This document shows, piece after piece, positions 43,429 through 51,813 of a stretch of DNA of 64,000 nt (its first letter is position 1; each line of letters opens with the position of its first letter). Source of the DNA: CAZHCA01 sp964530825 (GTDB lineage: Bacteria; Bacteroidota; Bacteroidia; Chitinophagales; Saprospiraceae). Position numbers and translations under genes: made by a program. The stretch covers positions 124,001 to 188,000 of the forward strand of contig CAZHCA010000002.1 of the NCBI GenBank assembly GCA_964530825.1, given 5' to 3'. The notes under the pieces were generated by a model. It was not told where the DNA came from. It made no database searches and saw only the letters and a list, made by a program, of their open reading frames with translations.

Positions 43429-44416
43429 AGTGCAATTTGGAGGTGGAAAAAACCAGAATTACATCCGCACCATTATCGAGATAAACTTCTTCCAGCAAAT
43501 GGAATCCGGCACGCTGTAAATAGTTGAGAATAGCTGATCGGTCCAGCTGTTCGGTGCAAAATCCAGGAGCCCGGTCGCGGTAGCGTTCCAGCAGGTAGAG
43601 TTTGCCTTCTGTTGCCAGCGACTCCCGGATAGCGCGCAGCATGGCATCAGGATGGGAAAAATGATGAAACACCCTCCGGGCAATGACTTTGTTCAGGGCC
43701 AACCCCTCCATACCGGTGTGGGTTGGTGTGCCTTCCACTACAAAGAACCGGTGTCCATGTTTTCGAAAGGCTTCAAACTTTTTCAATCTTTTGAAATTCA
43801 GGTAAAGTAAGGCTGGGTCTATCTCGTTGATGTAGACTTCCAGTTCTTCACGTGTTTGGGCAAGGATGTAGGCCAAGTTTTCTGAGCCCGCCCCAATTTC
43901 TCCGACCCGGTCGCCGTCCTGGATATCATACACCGTTAATTCTGCAGCATCTACGAAAGCCGGAGGGCCCTGATAATCAAACTGGATATCGTAAATCTGA
44001 TGCTCGGCTATGGATTCTTCTGCCTGCGCTATTGCCAGATTGATTTCCAGACATGCTTCCTCGAGATCCATCAGGGTGTCGTAGGCTACCCAGGCGGTGA
44101 GTTCCTGCTCGGCCCAGTAGGTGTCGTCGTAATAACGTCGAAAAACGCTTTTCTGGCCAAAGTACAAGGACTTCAGTGCATACCGAAGGTTAAAACGCAG
44201 GGTTTCTTCTTCAACGGTTTCTTTGAGTTGCCCAATGAGAGCGGTGAGTTGGTCCCAATGGTGCTGACGCTGTGCTTGGAGCAGCTTCAGTGCCATGGTG
44301 TCCTGGTCAAACGAGGGAGGGTAATAGAGGTTTTGCCCCGATGTGTGGTGCGGACTGCAAAAAACTAGGCTGACCAAGAGGGCCTTCCAGTAACGGATGG
44401 ATGATAGCTCGTTCAT
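43421..44416 (-). CDS. Exported SAM-dependent methyltransferase-like protein
   Basis: A 331-residue protein with an N-terminal signal peptide (about 10-28, KALLVSLVFCSPHHTSGQ, likely cut before Gln). A helical region (about 40-140) is followed by a class I Rossmann methyltransferase domain: GDRVGEIGAGSENLAYILAQ is motif I, YINEIDPALLYLNFKRL looks like motif II, and VFHHFSHPDAMLRAIRESL with GKLYLLERYR are post-motifs. A SAM-dependent enzyme with a secretion signal is odd, because SAM is cytoplasmic. It overlaps pabC by 4 bases (ATGA) and GNAT by 8. Substrate unknown. Confidence 0.75.
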   Translation of the reverse strand: MNELSSIRYWKALLVSLVFCSPHHTSGQNLYYPPSFDQDTMALKLLQAQRQHHWDQLTALIGQLKETVEEETLRFNLRYALKSLYFGQKSVFRRYYDDTYWAEQELTAWVAYDTLMDLEEACLEINLAIAQAEESIAEHQIYDIQFDYQGPPAFVDAAELTVYDIQDGDRVGEIGAGSENLAYILAQTREELEVYINEIDPALLYLNFKRLKKFEAFRKHGHRFFVVEGTPTHTGMEGLALNKVIARRVFHHFSHPDAMLRAIRESLATEGKLYLLERYRDRAPGFCTEQLDRSAILNYLQRAGFHLLEEVYLDNGADVILVFSTSKLHYD

Positions 44417-45012
44417 AGGCCATAGACATGTTGAACGGGAAGATGAAGCTGCCCCAACGGGATCATTGCATTGATTAAATACAAAGTATGGAATTCCGCA
44501 AGGTCTTGCAGGTGAAGCGGTCGGGAACGGATAACATTTTGATCAAGCAGGTAGGCACGGCGCGTGCCAGAAAGCAGGGGCGTATCCGTTGTAAAGCGAC
44601 CTTCTGCATTTTCGACGACAATATTGCAGTAGTAAGTATCAGTGATTCGGCCGTTCTTCACGATCAAAATGTCATCGCAAGCCATTCTTTGCTCGAAAAG
44701 CTGGTGCAAAGCATTGCGGTCGGCATACTTGTGCGGGTAGCGTATTGTATCGCTGTATACCACCATGAGAGACCGGATGGGGCGCATTTGGTAGGGAGAG
44801 AATTCGACCCGCTCAATGGAACGTCCATACGTCACCCTAGCCTTGGCAACACCCGATTGCAGACCAGGTGGAATGTCCAGGATTGTTTCCAATTCGATGG
44901 GCTGAGCATCCGGGTATAGCGTCGCTCTGGCGAAGTCGAAGCGCCGCTGGTGGTAACCCAACAAGGCGGGTTGCCCATCCTCAATCCGAATGGTTTCGAT
45001 TAATCGGCACAT
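44413..45012 (-). CDS. pabC: Aminodeoxychorismate lyase (class IV aminotransferase)
   Basis: PLP enzyme that makes p-aminobenzoate from aminodeoxychorismate in folate synthesis. The segment RYPHKYADRNALHQLFE holds the candidate PLP lysine and VKNGRITDTYYCNIVVEN the phosphate-binding side. From the ATG at 45012 it has 199 residues, slightly short for the family. It overlaps pabB by 32 bases and the methyltransferase by 4. Branched-chain aminotransferase is less likely given the pabB neighbour. Confidence 0.82.
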   Translation of the reverse strand: MCRLIETIRIEDGQPALLGYHQRRFDFARATLYPDAQPIELETILDIPPGLQSGVAKARVTYGRSIERVEFSPYQMRPIRSLMVVYSDTIRYPHKYADRNALHQLFEQRMACDDILIVKNGRITDTYYCNIVVENAEGRFTTDTPLLSGTRRAYLLDQNVIRSRPLHLQDLAEFHTLYLINAMIPLGQLHLPVQHVYGL

Positions 45013-45958
45013 AGACTTTATCGATGAGTTCTTGGTATTCCCGCTCTGGGTCGCTGTAGATAGTAATGCCACCGCCGCTTTTGAAAGCAAGCTGTCCGTC
45101 GTTTTTTTCCAAAAATCTAATCATGACAGCGCTTTCCAATCGTCGGCCATCAAAATACCCAAAGATGCCGGTGTAATAGCCGCGCTCGTACCCTTCGGCT
45201 TTTTTGATGACCTGAACCGTTTTGAGTTTGGGGGCGCCAGTTATGGAACCGGCGGGCAGCAGTGCCCGGAGTAGATAGCCTAGTTCCCGCTCATACCCCG
45301 TAGGCAGTTGGCCCACGATCCGGGAACTTACCTGGAGTAGGTCTTTGCCATTAGTATGGATGCGATCGAGGTAGCGAAACGACTCCACCCGCACGCGTTT
45401 GGACACCCGGCTCAGGTCATTCCGAATGAGGTCTACAATGGTGTGATGCTCGGCTTTTTCTTTGGGGTCGGCCATCACCTGGGCGGCAGCATTGGGCAGA
45501 TCGGCGTCAATCGTACCCTTCATAGGAAAGGAATAGATGGTATTATCGACAATTCGTACAAAAGGCTCAGGGGAAAAGACGACAAAGTTATCGCGGAATA
45601 ACAATTTATAGGGCGCCTGGCTGTAAGCGAAAACTTCGCTCAGGGACCAATTAAGGGTTACCCGGGTTGGGTAGGTCAGATTGACCAGAAAAGAGTTACC
45701 CGCCCGAAGATGATTCTGAACCACTTGGAAGCCACGCAGGTAATGCGCATAGTCAACCGGTTCTTTCTCCAGGTGGATGGGCTTGGCCGTTATTTGAAAA
45801 TTGTCATAATTGCTCAGGTCGGCCAGACGAAAATAGATCCCCTCCGCTGCAGCGTGTGCTACGGGCAGTACCACCGGTCGCTGCAGGTCAAAATCCAGGA
45901 CAAATAAAAATGGAATCCGCCTGCTTGCCAGGCGGTTCATGGTCGACCACATGCGCAT
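44981..45958 (-). CDS. pabB: Aminodeoxychorismate synthase component I (chorismate-binding)
   Basis: Converts chorismate to aminodeoxychorismate with ammonia. The C-terminal chorismate-binding domain is complete: SFPMKGTIDADLP, EHHTIVDLIRNDLSRV, LLPAGSITGAPKLKTVQVI, GYYTGIFGYFDG, and SGGGITIYSDPEREYQE. At 325 residues it lacks the N-terminal lobe of TrpE and any glutaminase domain; no pabA is in the window. First gene of the pabB-pabC-methyltransferase-GNAT operon; gldD ends 56 bases upstream and may be linked. Confidence 0.92.
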   Translation of the reverse strand: MRMWSTMNRLASRRIPFLFVLDFDLQRPVVLPVAHAAAEGIYFRLADLSNYDNFQITAKPIHLEKEPVDYAHYLRGFQVVQNHLRAGNSFLVNLTYPTRVTLNWSLSEVFAYSQAPYKLLFRDNFVVFSPEPFVRIVDNTIYSFPMKGTIDADLPNAAAQVMADPKEKAEHHTIVDLIRNDLSRVSKRVRVESFRYLDRIHTNGKDLLQVSSRIVGQLPTGYERELGYLLRALLPAGSITGAPKLKTVQVIKKAEGYERGYYTGIFGYFDGRRLESAVMIRFLEKNDGQLAFKSGGGITIYSDPEREYQELIDKVYVPINRNHSD

Positions 45959-46014
45959 TAATTATACAGGGTAAAACACCTTGTGCGGTCCAAAGTTGCG
46001 TGAAATGGAGTGGC

Positions 46015-46620
46015 CTACTCTACCCACTCAAAGGTTTCGATCATTTTCTCGATATCCCTGCGCAAAAATTCGTACACTGGGCGCAGCGAATCGGGGCGGG
46101 CTGCCGTGTTGAAATATAGCGAGGCACGTAAGAAATGATCTGTGCTGTCGGTGAGGTAGAACTGAAAAGGCGAGGCCGCCGGCCCCTCGATACCAAAAGC
46201 GAAGCCGCTGACATCGTTGGGTTTTTCGATGCGGATTTCGTCTATATAATTGGCTTTCCTGATATGATAATCAGCTAGTTCGAAGGCATCCTTTTTGAGG
46301 GTAGCAAAATCCTTTTCCCCGCCTATGGGGTAATAGCTGCAGTGCAGGCGACTGTCGAACTGCGGCACATAGATATCGAACCAGCAGGGATGCAGCGGGT
46401 CCCCGTCAAAAAAAGAAGTATCCTGTACAATTTCCGCGTAAGCGGGGTATTGAAAAGTGAAGTTGCAATACGATTGATCAAAAGTTTGATAGTTTTTTTC
46501 GGGGTATTCGACTTTTGGAAAGGCTCTGGGTCGGGGCGTGGGCGGGTCGTTATGGCAGCCGGAAAAAAGCGTTGAAAACAGAAATAAGTACACGGTGAAG
46601 ACAGGCAACAGCTTCGGCAT
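46015..46620 (-). CDS. gldD: Gliding motility lipoprotein GldD
   Basis: A 201-residue lipoprotein: signal peptide with lipobox LFSGC near residue 22, then a Pro-rich linker (PPTPRPRAFPKVEYPEKNY). The body has the GldD hallmark CNFTFQYPAYAEI, HPCWFDIYVP, and a C-terminal helical segment. In Flavobacterium johnsoniae, GldD is needed for gliding. It lies 8 bases after gldE, with ssb and mutY upstream, the order seen in gliding Bacteroidota. Confidence 0.92.
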   Translation of the reverse strand: MPKLLPVFTVYLFLFSTLFSGCHNDPPTPRPRAFPKVEYPEKNYQTFDQSYCNFTFQYPAYAEIVQDTSFFDGDPLHPCWFDIYVPQFDSRLHCSYYPIGGEKDFATLKKDAFELADYHIRKANYIDEIRIEKPNDVSGFAFGIEGPAASPFQFYLTDSTDHFLRASLYFNTAARPDSLRPVYEFLRRDIEKMIETFEWVE

Positions 46621-46628
46621 GGCAGTTT

Positions 46629-48047
46629 TTATTTCGGTAAAGTAATTTTGATCTGCTCGATCCGGCGTTCATTAACGGCCATTACCTTCATCTGGAAACC
46701 GTTATACTCAAGCAGGGTGTCTTTGGGTGGAAACTTTCCGTAGTGCTCGAGAATGAGCCCGGCCAGCGAGTCGGCATCGCCTTTTATCTGATCGAATGTT
46801 TCGGTGTCGATGCCGATAATGCGACAAAAATCATTGAGCAGCGTCTTGCCATCGAAAACGTAACTGTAATCGTCGATCTTGCGGTAGACGACCTCTTTTT
46901 CATCGTCGAACTCGTCTTTGATTTCCCCGATGATTTCCTCGAGAATATCTTCTAGGGTTACGATTCCGGCACTACCGCCGTATTCATCGACTACGATAGC
47001 AAGGTGCAAGTGCTTGCGTTGAAACTCCCGCAGCAAATCATCGATTTTTTTGGCTTCCGGCACGTAAAGCAAATTGGTCCGGATAAGCTGTTGCCACTCC
47101 CAGTCCGGGGATTGGTCGAGATACCCCAGCAGGTCCTTGACGTAGAGAATGCCAGTAACGTTATCAAAATCACTATCGTAAACCGGGATGCGAGAAAAAC
47201 CAGATGATTTAGCCACCTCCAGCAGCTCCTGATAAGAGATTCGGAAGTCTACCGCCACCACATCAACCCGCGAGGTCATGATTTGCTTGACCGATACATC
47301 ACCGAATTTGATAATGCTTTTCAGGATGTCCACCTCCTGTTCAGTGTTCTTGTCGGAGCCGCTAACGGTGAGGTCAATCGCATTGTCAATATCCTGCCGG
47401 CTGGCCAGTCCGGCTTGTAGGGCGCGCGCTTCAATACGCTCCTCCATAACTACTGACCACTGGACCAATCGACGGCTCAGGGGGCTAAAGGCACGCATCA
47501 GAAAGGTAAGCGGTCCCGACATGAGGCGTGCGAATTGCAGGTTGTTCAGTCGGGCGTAAACCTTGGGAATAACTTCACCAAACAGGACAAGCAGGAAGGT
47601 TACACCTACCGTAAGGATCAAGAAATTCAATAGCAGCGCCATGGCCTCAGCCGAGAGCCAGGAGAAGAAGCCCATTTGGGTGGTGAGTTCATTTCCCCAG
47701 GCATTGAATGTAGATTCGGGAATGATACGGGTAAGTACGACCTGCGAAAGGATGACAATTGCAATATTGATAAAATTATTACTGATCAGAATGGTTGCCA
47801 AAAGCATATCCAGGCGTTTGCTGAGTAGCAGGATCTGCTTACTGGATACGCTCGTTTCTGTCTCTAACTGTTCGAATTCGTGGTGAGTCAAAGAGAAGAA
47901 AGCCGTTTCAGAGCCGGAAACCAACGCCGAGCCGATCAGTAGCAATATAATGGCTAGCATCCCCACGATGACGTCGGTCGCAGGAAAAGAAAAGAGAAAA
48001 ACCAAGGTATGGATAAGGTAAAACCAACTGTCAGGTTCCGGTTCCAA
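46629..48047 (-). CDS. gldE: Gliding motility-associated protein GldE (CNNM/CBS/CorC type)
   Basis: A 472-residue membrane protein. The N-terminal part (about 20-220) is a DUF21/CNNM domain with four membrane segments (SGSETAFFSLTHHEFEQLE, ILISNNFINIAIVIL). Then comes a CBS pair (about 225-380, VKQIMTSRVDVVAVD, GFSRIPVYDSDFDNVTGILY) and a CorC/HlyC transporter-associated domain (about 390-472). GldE resembles hemolysin-C/CorC proteins and is linked to gliding through gldD. ssb is 37 bases upstream. Confidence 0.92.
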   Translation of the reverse strand: MEPEPDSWFYLIHTLVFLFSFPATDVIVGMLAIILLLIGSALVSGSETAFFSLTHHEFEQLETETSVSSKQILLLSKRLDMLLATILISNNFINIAIVILSQVVLTRIIPESTFNAWGNELTTQMGFFSWLSAEAMALLLNFLILTVGVTFLLVLFGEVIPKVYARLNNLQFARLMSGPLTFLMRAFSPLSRRLVQWSVVMEERIEARALQAGLASRQDIDNAIDLTVSGSDKNTEQEVDILKSIIKFGDVSVKQIMTSRVDVVAVDFRISYQELLEVAKSSGFSRIPVYDSDFDNVTGILYVKDLLGYLDQSPDWEWQQLIRTNLLYVPEAKKIDDLLREFQRKHLHLAIVVDEYGGSAGIVTLEDILEEIIGEIKDEFDDEKEVVYRKIDDYSYVFDGKTLLNDFCRIIGIDTETFDQIKGDADSLAGLILEHYGKFPPKDTLLEYNGFQMKVMAVNERRIEQIKITLPK

Positions 48048-48084
48048 GTACGTTACGATTAGTTAAGGAATCCAGTTGAAGGCC

Positions 48085-48552
48085 TCAGAACGGCAGGTCG
48101 TCTTCCGTACTATTATCCGCTCCTTGATTGACAGGCGTCTCCGTGTTCGTTTTGGTAGCCGTGGCTGGCTCGTCCGAAGCGTCTGGGAAGTACCCGCCTG
48201 ATCCTTGTTGCCCTAGGCTACCCCCCTCGCGGTTGTTGATAATCCGCAGGTACGAGGCCACTACCTCTGTGGTACGGCGATTGTTCCCATCCTGGTCTTG
48301 CCAGGTCCGGTGGGTAAGTTTACCTTCTACGTAAACCAGCATTCCTTTTTTGAAGGAGTTTTCCACACGTTCGGCAAGTGCCCGCCAGGTGACGATATCG
48401 TGCCATTCGGTTTGCGACTGCCATTCGCCGTTTCGGTCGCGGTAATTTTCGTTGGTAGCCATGGGAAATTTAGCTACAACGGCTCCACTTTCCAATCTCC
48501 TCACCTCGGGATCTTTACCGAGGTTGCCAATCAATATTACCCTGTTTACCAT
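48085..48552 (-). CDS. ssb: Single-stranded DNA-binding protein
   Basis: A 155-residue OB-fold protein: MVNRVILIGNLGKDPEVRRL, WQSQTEWHDIVTWRALAE, KGMLVYVEGKLTHR. A glycine- and threonine-rich linker follows, and the protein ends in DDLPF, the acidic tip that binds partner proteins. Length is typical. It lies between mutY and gldE in the same operon. Confidence 0.96.
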   Translation of the reverse strand: MVNRVILIGNLGKDPEVRRLESGAVVAKFPMATNENYRDRNGEWQSQTEWHDIVTWRALAERVENSFKKGMLVYVEGKLTHRTWQDQDGNNRRTTEVVASYLRIINNREGGSLGQQGSGGYFPDASDEPATATKTNTETPVNQGADNSTEDDLPF

Positions 48553-48586
48553 GATTTTTGGATTTAGCTACCGGGTGGTAATTATA

Positions 48587-49696
48587 TCAAGCCTGTAAAT
48601 TTAAATATAAGTTTTTATCCGTAAAATACCAATCTACAATCTTAGGGAAGGCATAGTGGGTAAGGGCATGCCGCGGTACGAGCAGCCAATTATCGGGAAC
48701 CTTTCCCGGTAGCGTATGCAACGACCAGCGAGTAAAGTAAGCCACGATTCTCTGATGAGTGAGGGTCTGTCGGTAAGGGCCGCTCTGGCGCAGGAAACTG
48801 GCTTGCAGGCTTAGCTCAGCCGGGCCATCTTCGGTGAACGAATAGCGGTCGAGCAATTGGGAGTCGGGATCGGAAGGGCTGGGTGTTTCAATGAGCGGGA
48901 AATCATACAGTCCGCGCCAGATATCTTTGTGTACCCGCTGCCGCAGAAACACTTGGTCGGCGTATTCCAGCACTAGGTAATGAAAATAGCGTGTGCGCTT
49001 CTGTAGCCGTTTAGATTTTAGGGGCAGCCGTTCAACTTGCTGTGATGCCCTGGCTTGGCAGGCTGCTGCAAGCGGGCAGGTCCGGCAGATCGGGTTTTTA
49101 GGGCGGCAGACGGTGGCGCCGAAATCCATGATCGCCTGGTTGTAGCGCGCCGGTTGATCTTTAGCTAGTAGTTCTTGTGCAAGCTGCCGGAATACTTTTT
49201 TGCCAGAAGTGGTATCGACCGGCAAATCCAGGCCGAAAAACCGAGCTAACACCCGGTACACATTACCATCTACTACAGCATGGGGCAACTGATAGGCGAA
49301 GGAGGCGATGGCAGCTGCAGTATACGGCCCTACGCCAGGCAGTTGCAGTAACCCTTGGTAGGTAGTGGGAAATTGCCCGTCCAGCGCCTCCACGACCATT
49401 CGTGCTGCCGCCAGCAGGTTGCGCGCTCGCGAGTAGTAGCCGAGGCCTTCCCACAGCTTCAGAACCTCGTCTTCCCTGGCCGCCGCCAGTTCGGCCACCC
49501 TGGGGAAACGCTGCAAGTAACGTTCGTAGTAAGGCAGGCCCTGTTCCACGCGCGTTTGTTGCAGGATGACCTCCGATAGCCAGATCCGGTAGGGATCTTC
49601 GATATGTTTCCAGGGAAGCGGACGCCGGTCGGGATCGTACCAGTCGAGCAAGGCACGGGTGAAAAAGGACTGCTGGTCGGCTGAAAATTCAACCAT
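48587..49696 (-). CDS. mutY: A/G-specific adenine DNA glycosylase
   Basis: Removes adenine mispaired with 8-oxoguanine. Motifs: LPGVGPYTAAAIASFAY (helix-hairpin-helix), AVVDGNVYRVLARFF (catalytic Asp), the 4Fe-4S cysteines in CRPKNPICRTCPLAAAC (C-x6-C-x2-C-x5-C), and a C-terminal NUDIX-like domain that reads 8-oxoG. Length 369 is normal. First gene of the mutY-ssb-gldE-gldD operon. Confidence 0.95.
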   Translation of the reverse strand: MVEFSADQQSFFTRALLDWYDPDRRPLPWKHIEDPYRIWLSEVILQQTRVEQGLPYYERYLQRFPRVAELAAAREDEVLKLWEGLGYYSRARNLLAAARMVVEALDGQFPTTYQGLLQLPGVGPYTAAAIASFAYQLPHAVVDGNVYRVLARFFGLDLPVDTTSGKKVFRQLAQELLAKDQPARYNQAIMDFGATVCRPKNPICRTCPLAAACQARASQQVERLPLKSKRLQKRTRYFHYLVLEYADQVFLRQRVHKDIWRGLYDFPLIETPSPSDPDSQLLDRYSFTEDGPAELSLQASFLRQSGPYRQTLTHQRIVAYFTRWSLHTLPGKVPDNWLLVPRHALTHYAFPKIVDWYFTDKNLYLNLQA

Positions 49697-49732
49697 AGCT
49701 ATTGGAAAAAACAGTTGAGTGCAAAAAAAGAA

Positions 49733-49762
49733 ACGACGTAGCCGGTAAAGTCCGGACGTCGT
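49733..49762 (-). terminator. Terminator of the 49.8 kb sigma gene
   Basis: Stem ACGACGT.CCGG with a 2-base bulge pairs 49733-49745 with 49752-49762; on the minus strand a T run (49724-49730) follows. It lies just past the sigma factor stop. Confidence 0.75.
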
Positions 49763-49806
49763 CTGGGTATAATGGACAGCTTAAGATCTAATATGGAAAA
49801 TTTTCT

Positions 49807-50334
49807 TTAGTTGCGCTCCAGAGCCAGGTTGCTGTAGCGCTTTTCGATGAGCTCTTTCAATTCCTTGCGGGCAAAGAAAATACGGCTTTTGACCGTGCCG
49901 AGCGGCAGCTCTAGATGATCGGCAATTTCCTGATACTTGAAACCCTGGTAGTGCATGAGGAAAGGAATCTTTACACTTTCGTCCAGCTCCTCAATCATAC
50001 CGATAAGCTCTTTCATCATAATGTTAGATTCCGCATGGTTGGAGATAATCGTACTACCTGAGTTGATGTAGTACAGGTTATCTGTGGAATCCATAATGGT
50101 ATTCGCTTTGGTCTTTTTCCGGTAGTTGTTGATGAAGATGTTTTTCATAATGGTAAAGAGCCAAGCTTTAAAATTTGTACCCGGTCGAAACTTGTCCCGA
50201 TTCGTCATGGCTCGGTAGGCCGTTTCTTGAAAGAGGTCTTTAGCATCCTCCACGTTCTTTGTAAGGTTATAGGCAAATGCGTGGAGTAGCGATGCCATTT
50301 GATCAAACTTGTTATAAAATTCGGCTTGAGACAT
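49807..50334 (-). CDS. ECF/sigma-70 family RNA polymerase sigma factor
   Basis: A 175-residue sigma factor: region 2 (LLHAFAYNLTKNVEDAKDLF, FKAWLFTIMKNIFINNYRK) and region 4 (PFLMHYQGFKYQEIADHLEL, LGTVKSRIFFARKEL). No anti-sigma gene is next to it, unlike the ECF at 14.5 kb. Its own promoter is a near-perfect consensus, so it is probably made constitutively by the primary sigma. Targets unknown. Confidence 0.93.
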   Translation of the reverse strand: MSQAEFYNKFDQMASLLHAFAYNLTKNVEDAKDLFQETAYRAMTNRDKFRPGTNFKAWLFTIMKNIFINNYRKKTKANTIMDSTDNLYYINSGSTIISNHAESNIMMKELIGMIEELDESVKIPFLMHYQGFKYQEIADHLELPLGTVKSRIFFARKELKELIEKRYSNLALERN

Positions 50335-50386
50335 GGATGGTTGCTTTCGTTTAAGTTTATAAAAGCCTCGCTTTATTGCGTTGAAT

Positions 50387-50417
50387 CAAAAATAAGAAAA
50401 AGTTAAACAAAAGCAAA
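50387..50417 (-). promoter_or_regulatory. Consensus Bacteroidota promoter for the sigma gene
   Basis: On the minus strand: TTTG (50417-50414), exactly 19 bases, then TATTTTTG (50394-50387). Both boxes match the TTTG/TAnnTTTG consensus. The start of transcription would be about 45 bases before the sigma ATG. Confidence 0.85.
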
Positions 50418-50558
50418 GGGTTTATCCACTTGAGGCCCTAAACTGTTCGTTTCGAAACGAGGAAGTTTTTTAATCATACTTTTTGCATATTAATAATCAG
50501 GGGTTTGCACAAAAAGTGTAATTTTTTAAACATTTGTTATTTTCAAAAAAAAATGAAA

Positions 50559-50583
50559 AAAGGCTTTACTTTGTGTAGCCTTT
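50559..50583 (-). terminator. Terminator of the deoC-rodA-tgt-lptF run
   Basis: Stem AAAGGCT / AGCCTTT with an 11-base loop; on the minus strand it is followed by a long T-rich tract. It lies just past the lptF stop. Confidence 0.85.
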
Positions 50584-50688
50584 CTTTCTGTTATGACAGA
50601 AGATATTAAACAAAAAGCCCGAAAACAAGTCCGCACAGGACAATAAAGGTGTGGTTTTGTGCAGGTTTATTTTAGGAGTGCCCGAAGA

Positions 50689-51774
50689 TCATTTTTGGGC
50701 CCGGCTGACTAGGACGACGGCGATAGCGGCAAATATCAGGTTGGGCAGCCAGATCCCCAGCGCTACCGGCACGCTTGGTGAATCGGCAAAGACGATGGAA
50801 AACCGGCTCAGGAAAATAAATGCAGCGCCCAGCCCGATGCCCATAGCAAGATGAAGCCCGATGCCTCCCCTCACCTTGCGTGCGGCAATGGCCGCGCCGA
50901 TTAGGGTTAGAATGTAGATGGTGAAGGGTTCGGCAAAGCGGCGCTGCAACTCAATGAGATATTTACGCACATTGCCGGCGCCGCGTTCGCGAAGTTTTTG
51001 GATAAATGAAAGCAGTTCAGGGGTGGTCATCATGCTTTGCTGGCTGGCAAAGTCAACAAAGTCAGCGGGAGCCAGATTCAGGGTGGTATCGAGTTGCTGG
51101 CCCCTACCGAGCCGGATGGTTTCTTCCTGGCCATCGAAAGTTCGAATTTCGTACTCGGACAGCCGCCAACGGTTGGGTGGTCCTAACCAGCTGACCTTTT
51201 GCGCTTTGAGTAGGTATACCAGCCGGTTACTGTCGAAATGCTCCAGGCGAAAATCCCGCATCGTGCTGTCGCGCTTGCGGTACAACTCAATAAACACCTT
51301 CGTATCGGGGGCAATGAATATGTGTACATTGTTGGTGCGTGCATCGTCAGAGTTTTTCTTAAAGTAGGTGTATACAATGGTGAGCATGGTTTCATTACCC
51401 CGCGGAATGACAAAATGCGACCCGAGCACGTGCAGGATGAACAAAAAAGTGGCGGCTAAAAAATAGGGGCGTAATAGTCTCCTGAAACTCACACCGGCAT
51501 TGAATACCGAAATGATCTCGGAATTAGCAGCCATGCGGGAGGTGAAAAAAATAACCGCAATTAACGTGAATAGGGGCCAAAGCAGACCCGTAACAAAAAG
51601 GATGAAGTTTGGATAATAGCCCAAAAGAATTTCCCGAGTGGTGATGGGCTCCTCAATAAAATCCTCCACCTTTTCGCTAAAATCGATAATGACGCCAATC
51701 ATTACGAAGATGAGCACCGTAAAAAAGAAGGTTGATAGAAACTTATTGATAATGTACCAGTCGAGTTTCTTCAT
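50689..51774 (-). CDS. LptF/LptG family LPS export permease
   Basis: A 361-residue inner-membrane permease: three membrane segments near the N terminus (about 8-25, 55-80, 98-118), a periplasmic beta-jellyroll domain (about 125-255), and three C-terminal segments (about 280-355). YjgP/YjgQ family features include LDWYIINKFLSTFFFTVLIF. It should work with LptB and LptC to push LPS to the outer membrane. LptF versus LptG cannot be decided. It follows tgt by 39 bases, a common pairing. Confidence 0.9.
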   Translation of the reverse strand: MKKLDWYIINKFLSTFFFTVLIFVMIGVIIDFSEKVEDFIEEPITTREILLGYYPNFILFVTGLLWPLFTLIAVIFFTSRMAANSEIISVFNAGVSFRRLLRPYFLAATFLFILHVLGSHFVIPRGNETMLTIVYTYFKKNSDDARTNNVHIFIAPDTKVFIELYRKRDSTMRDFRLEHFDSNRLVYLLKAQKVSWLGPPNRWRLSEYEIRTFDGQEETIRLGRGQQLDTTLNLAPADFVDFASQQSMMTTPELLSFIQKLRERGAGNVRKYLIELQRRFAEPFTIYILTLIGAAIAARKVRGGIGLHLAMGIGLGAAFIFLSRFSIVFADSPSVPVALGIWLPNLIFAAIAVVLVSRAQK

Positions 51775-51813
51775 ATTTAATAAAACGCTTACGGCTTTAA
51801 TTTAGTGGTAAAG

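Larger units (their letters stand above)
50335..50688. other. Intergenic region between sigma factor and lptF
   Basis: AT-rich, noncoding. It holds the sigma promoter (50387-50417) and the lptF operon terminator (50559-50583). No further gene seen. Confidence 0.7.
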
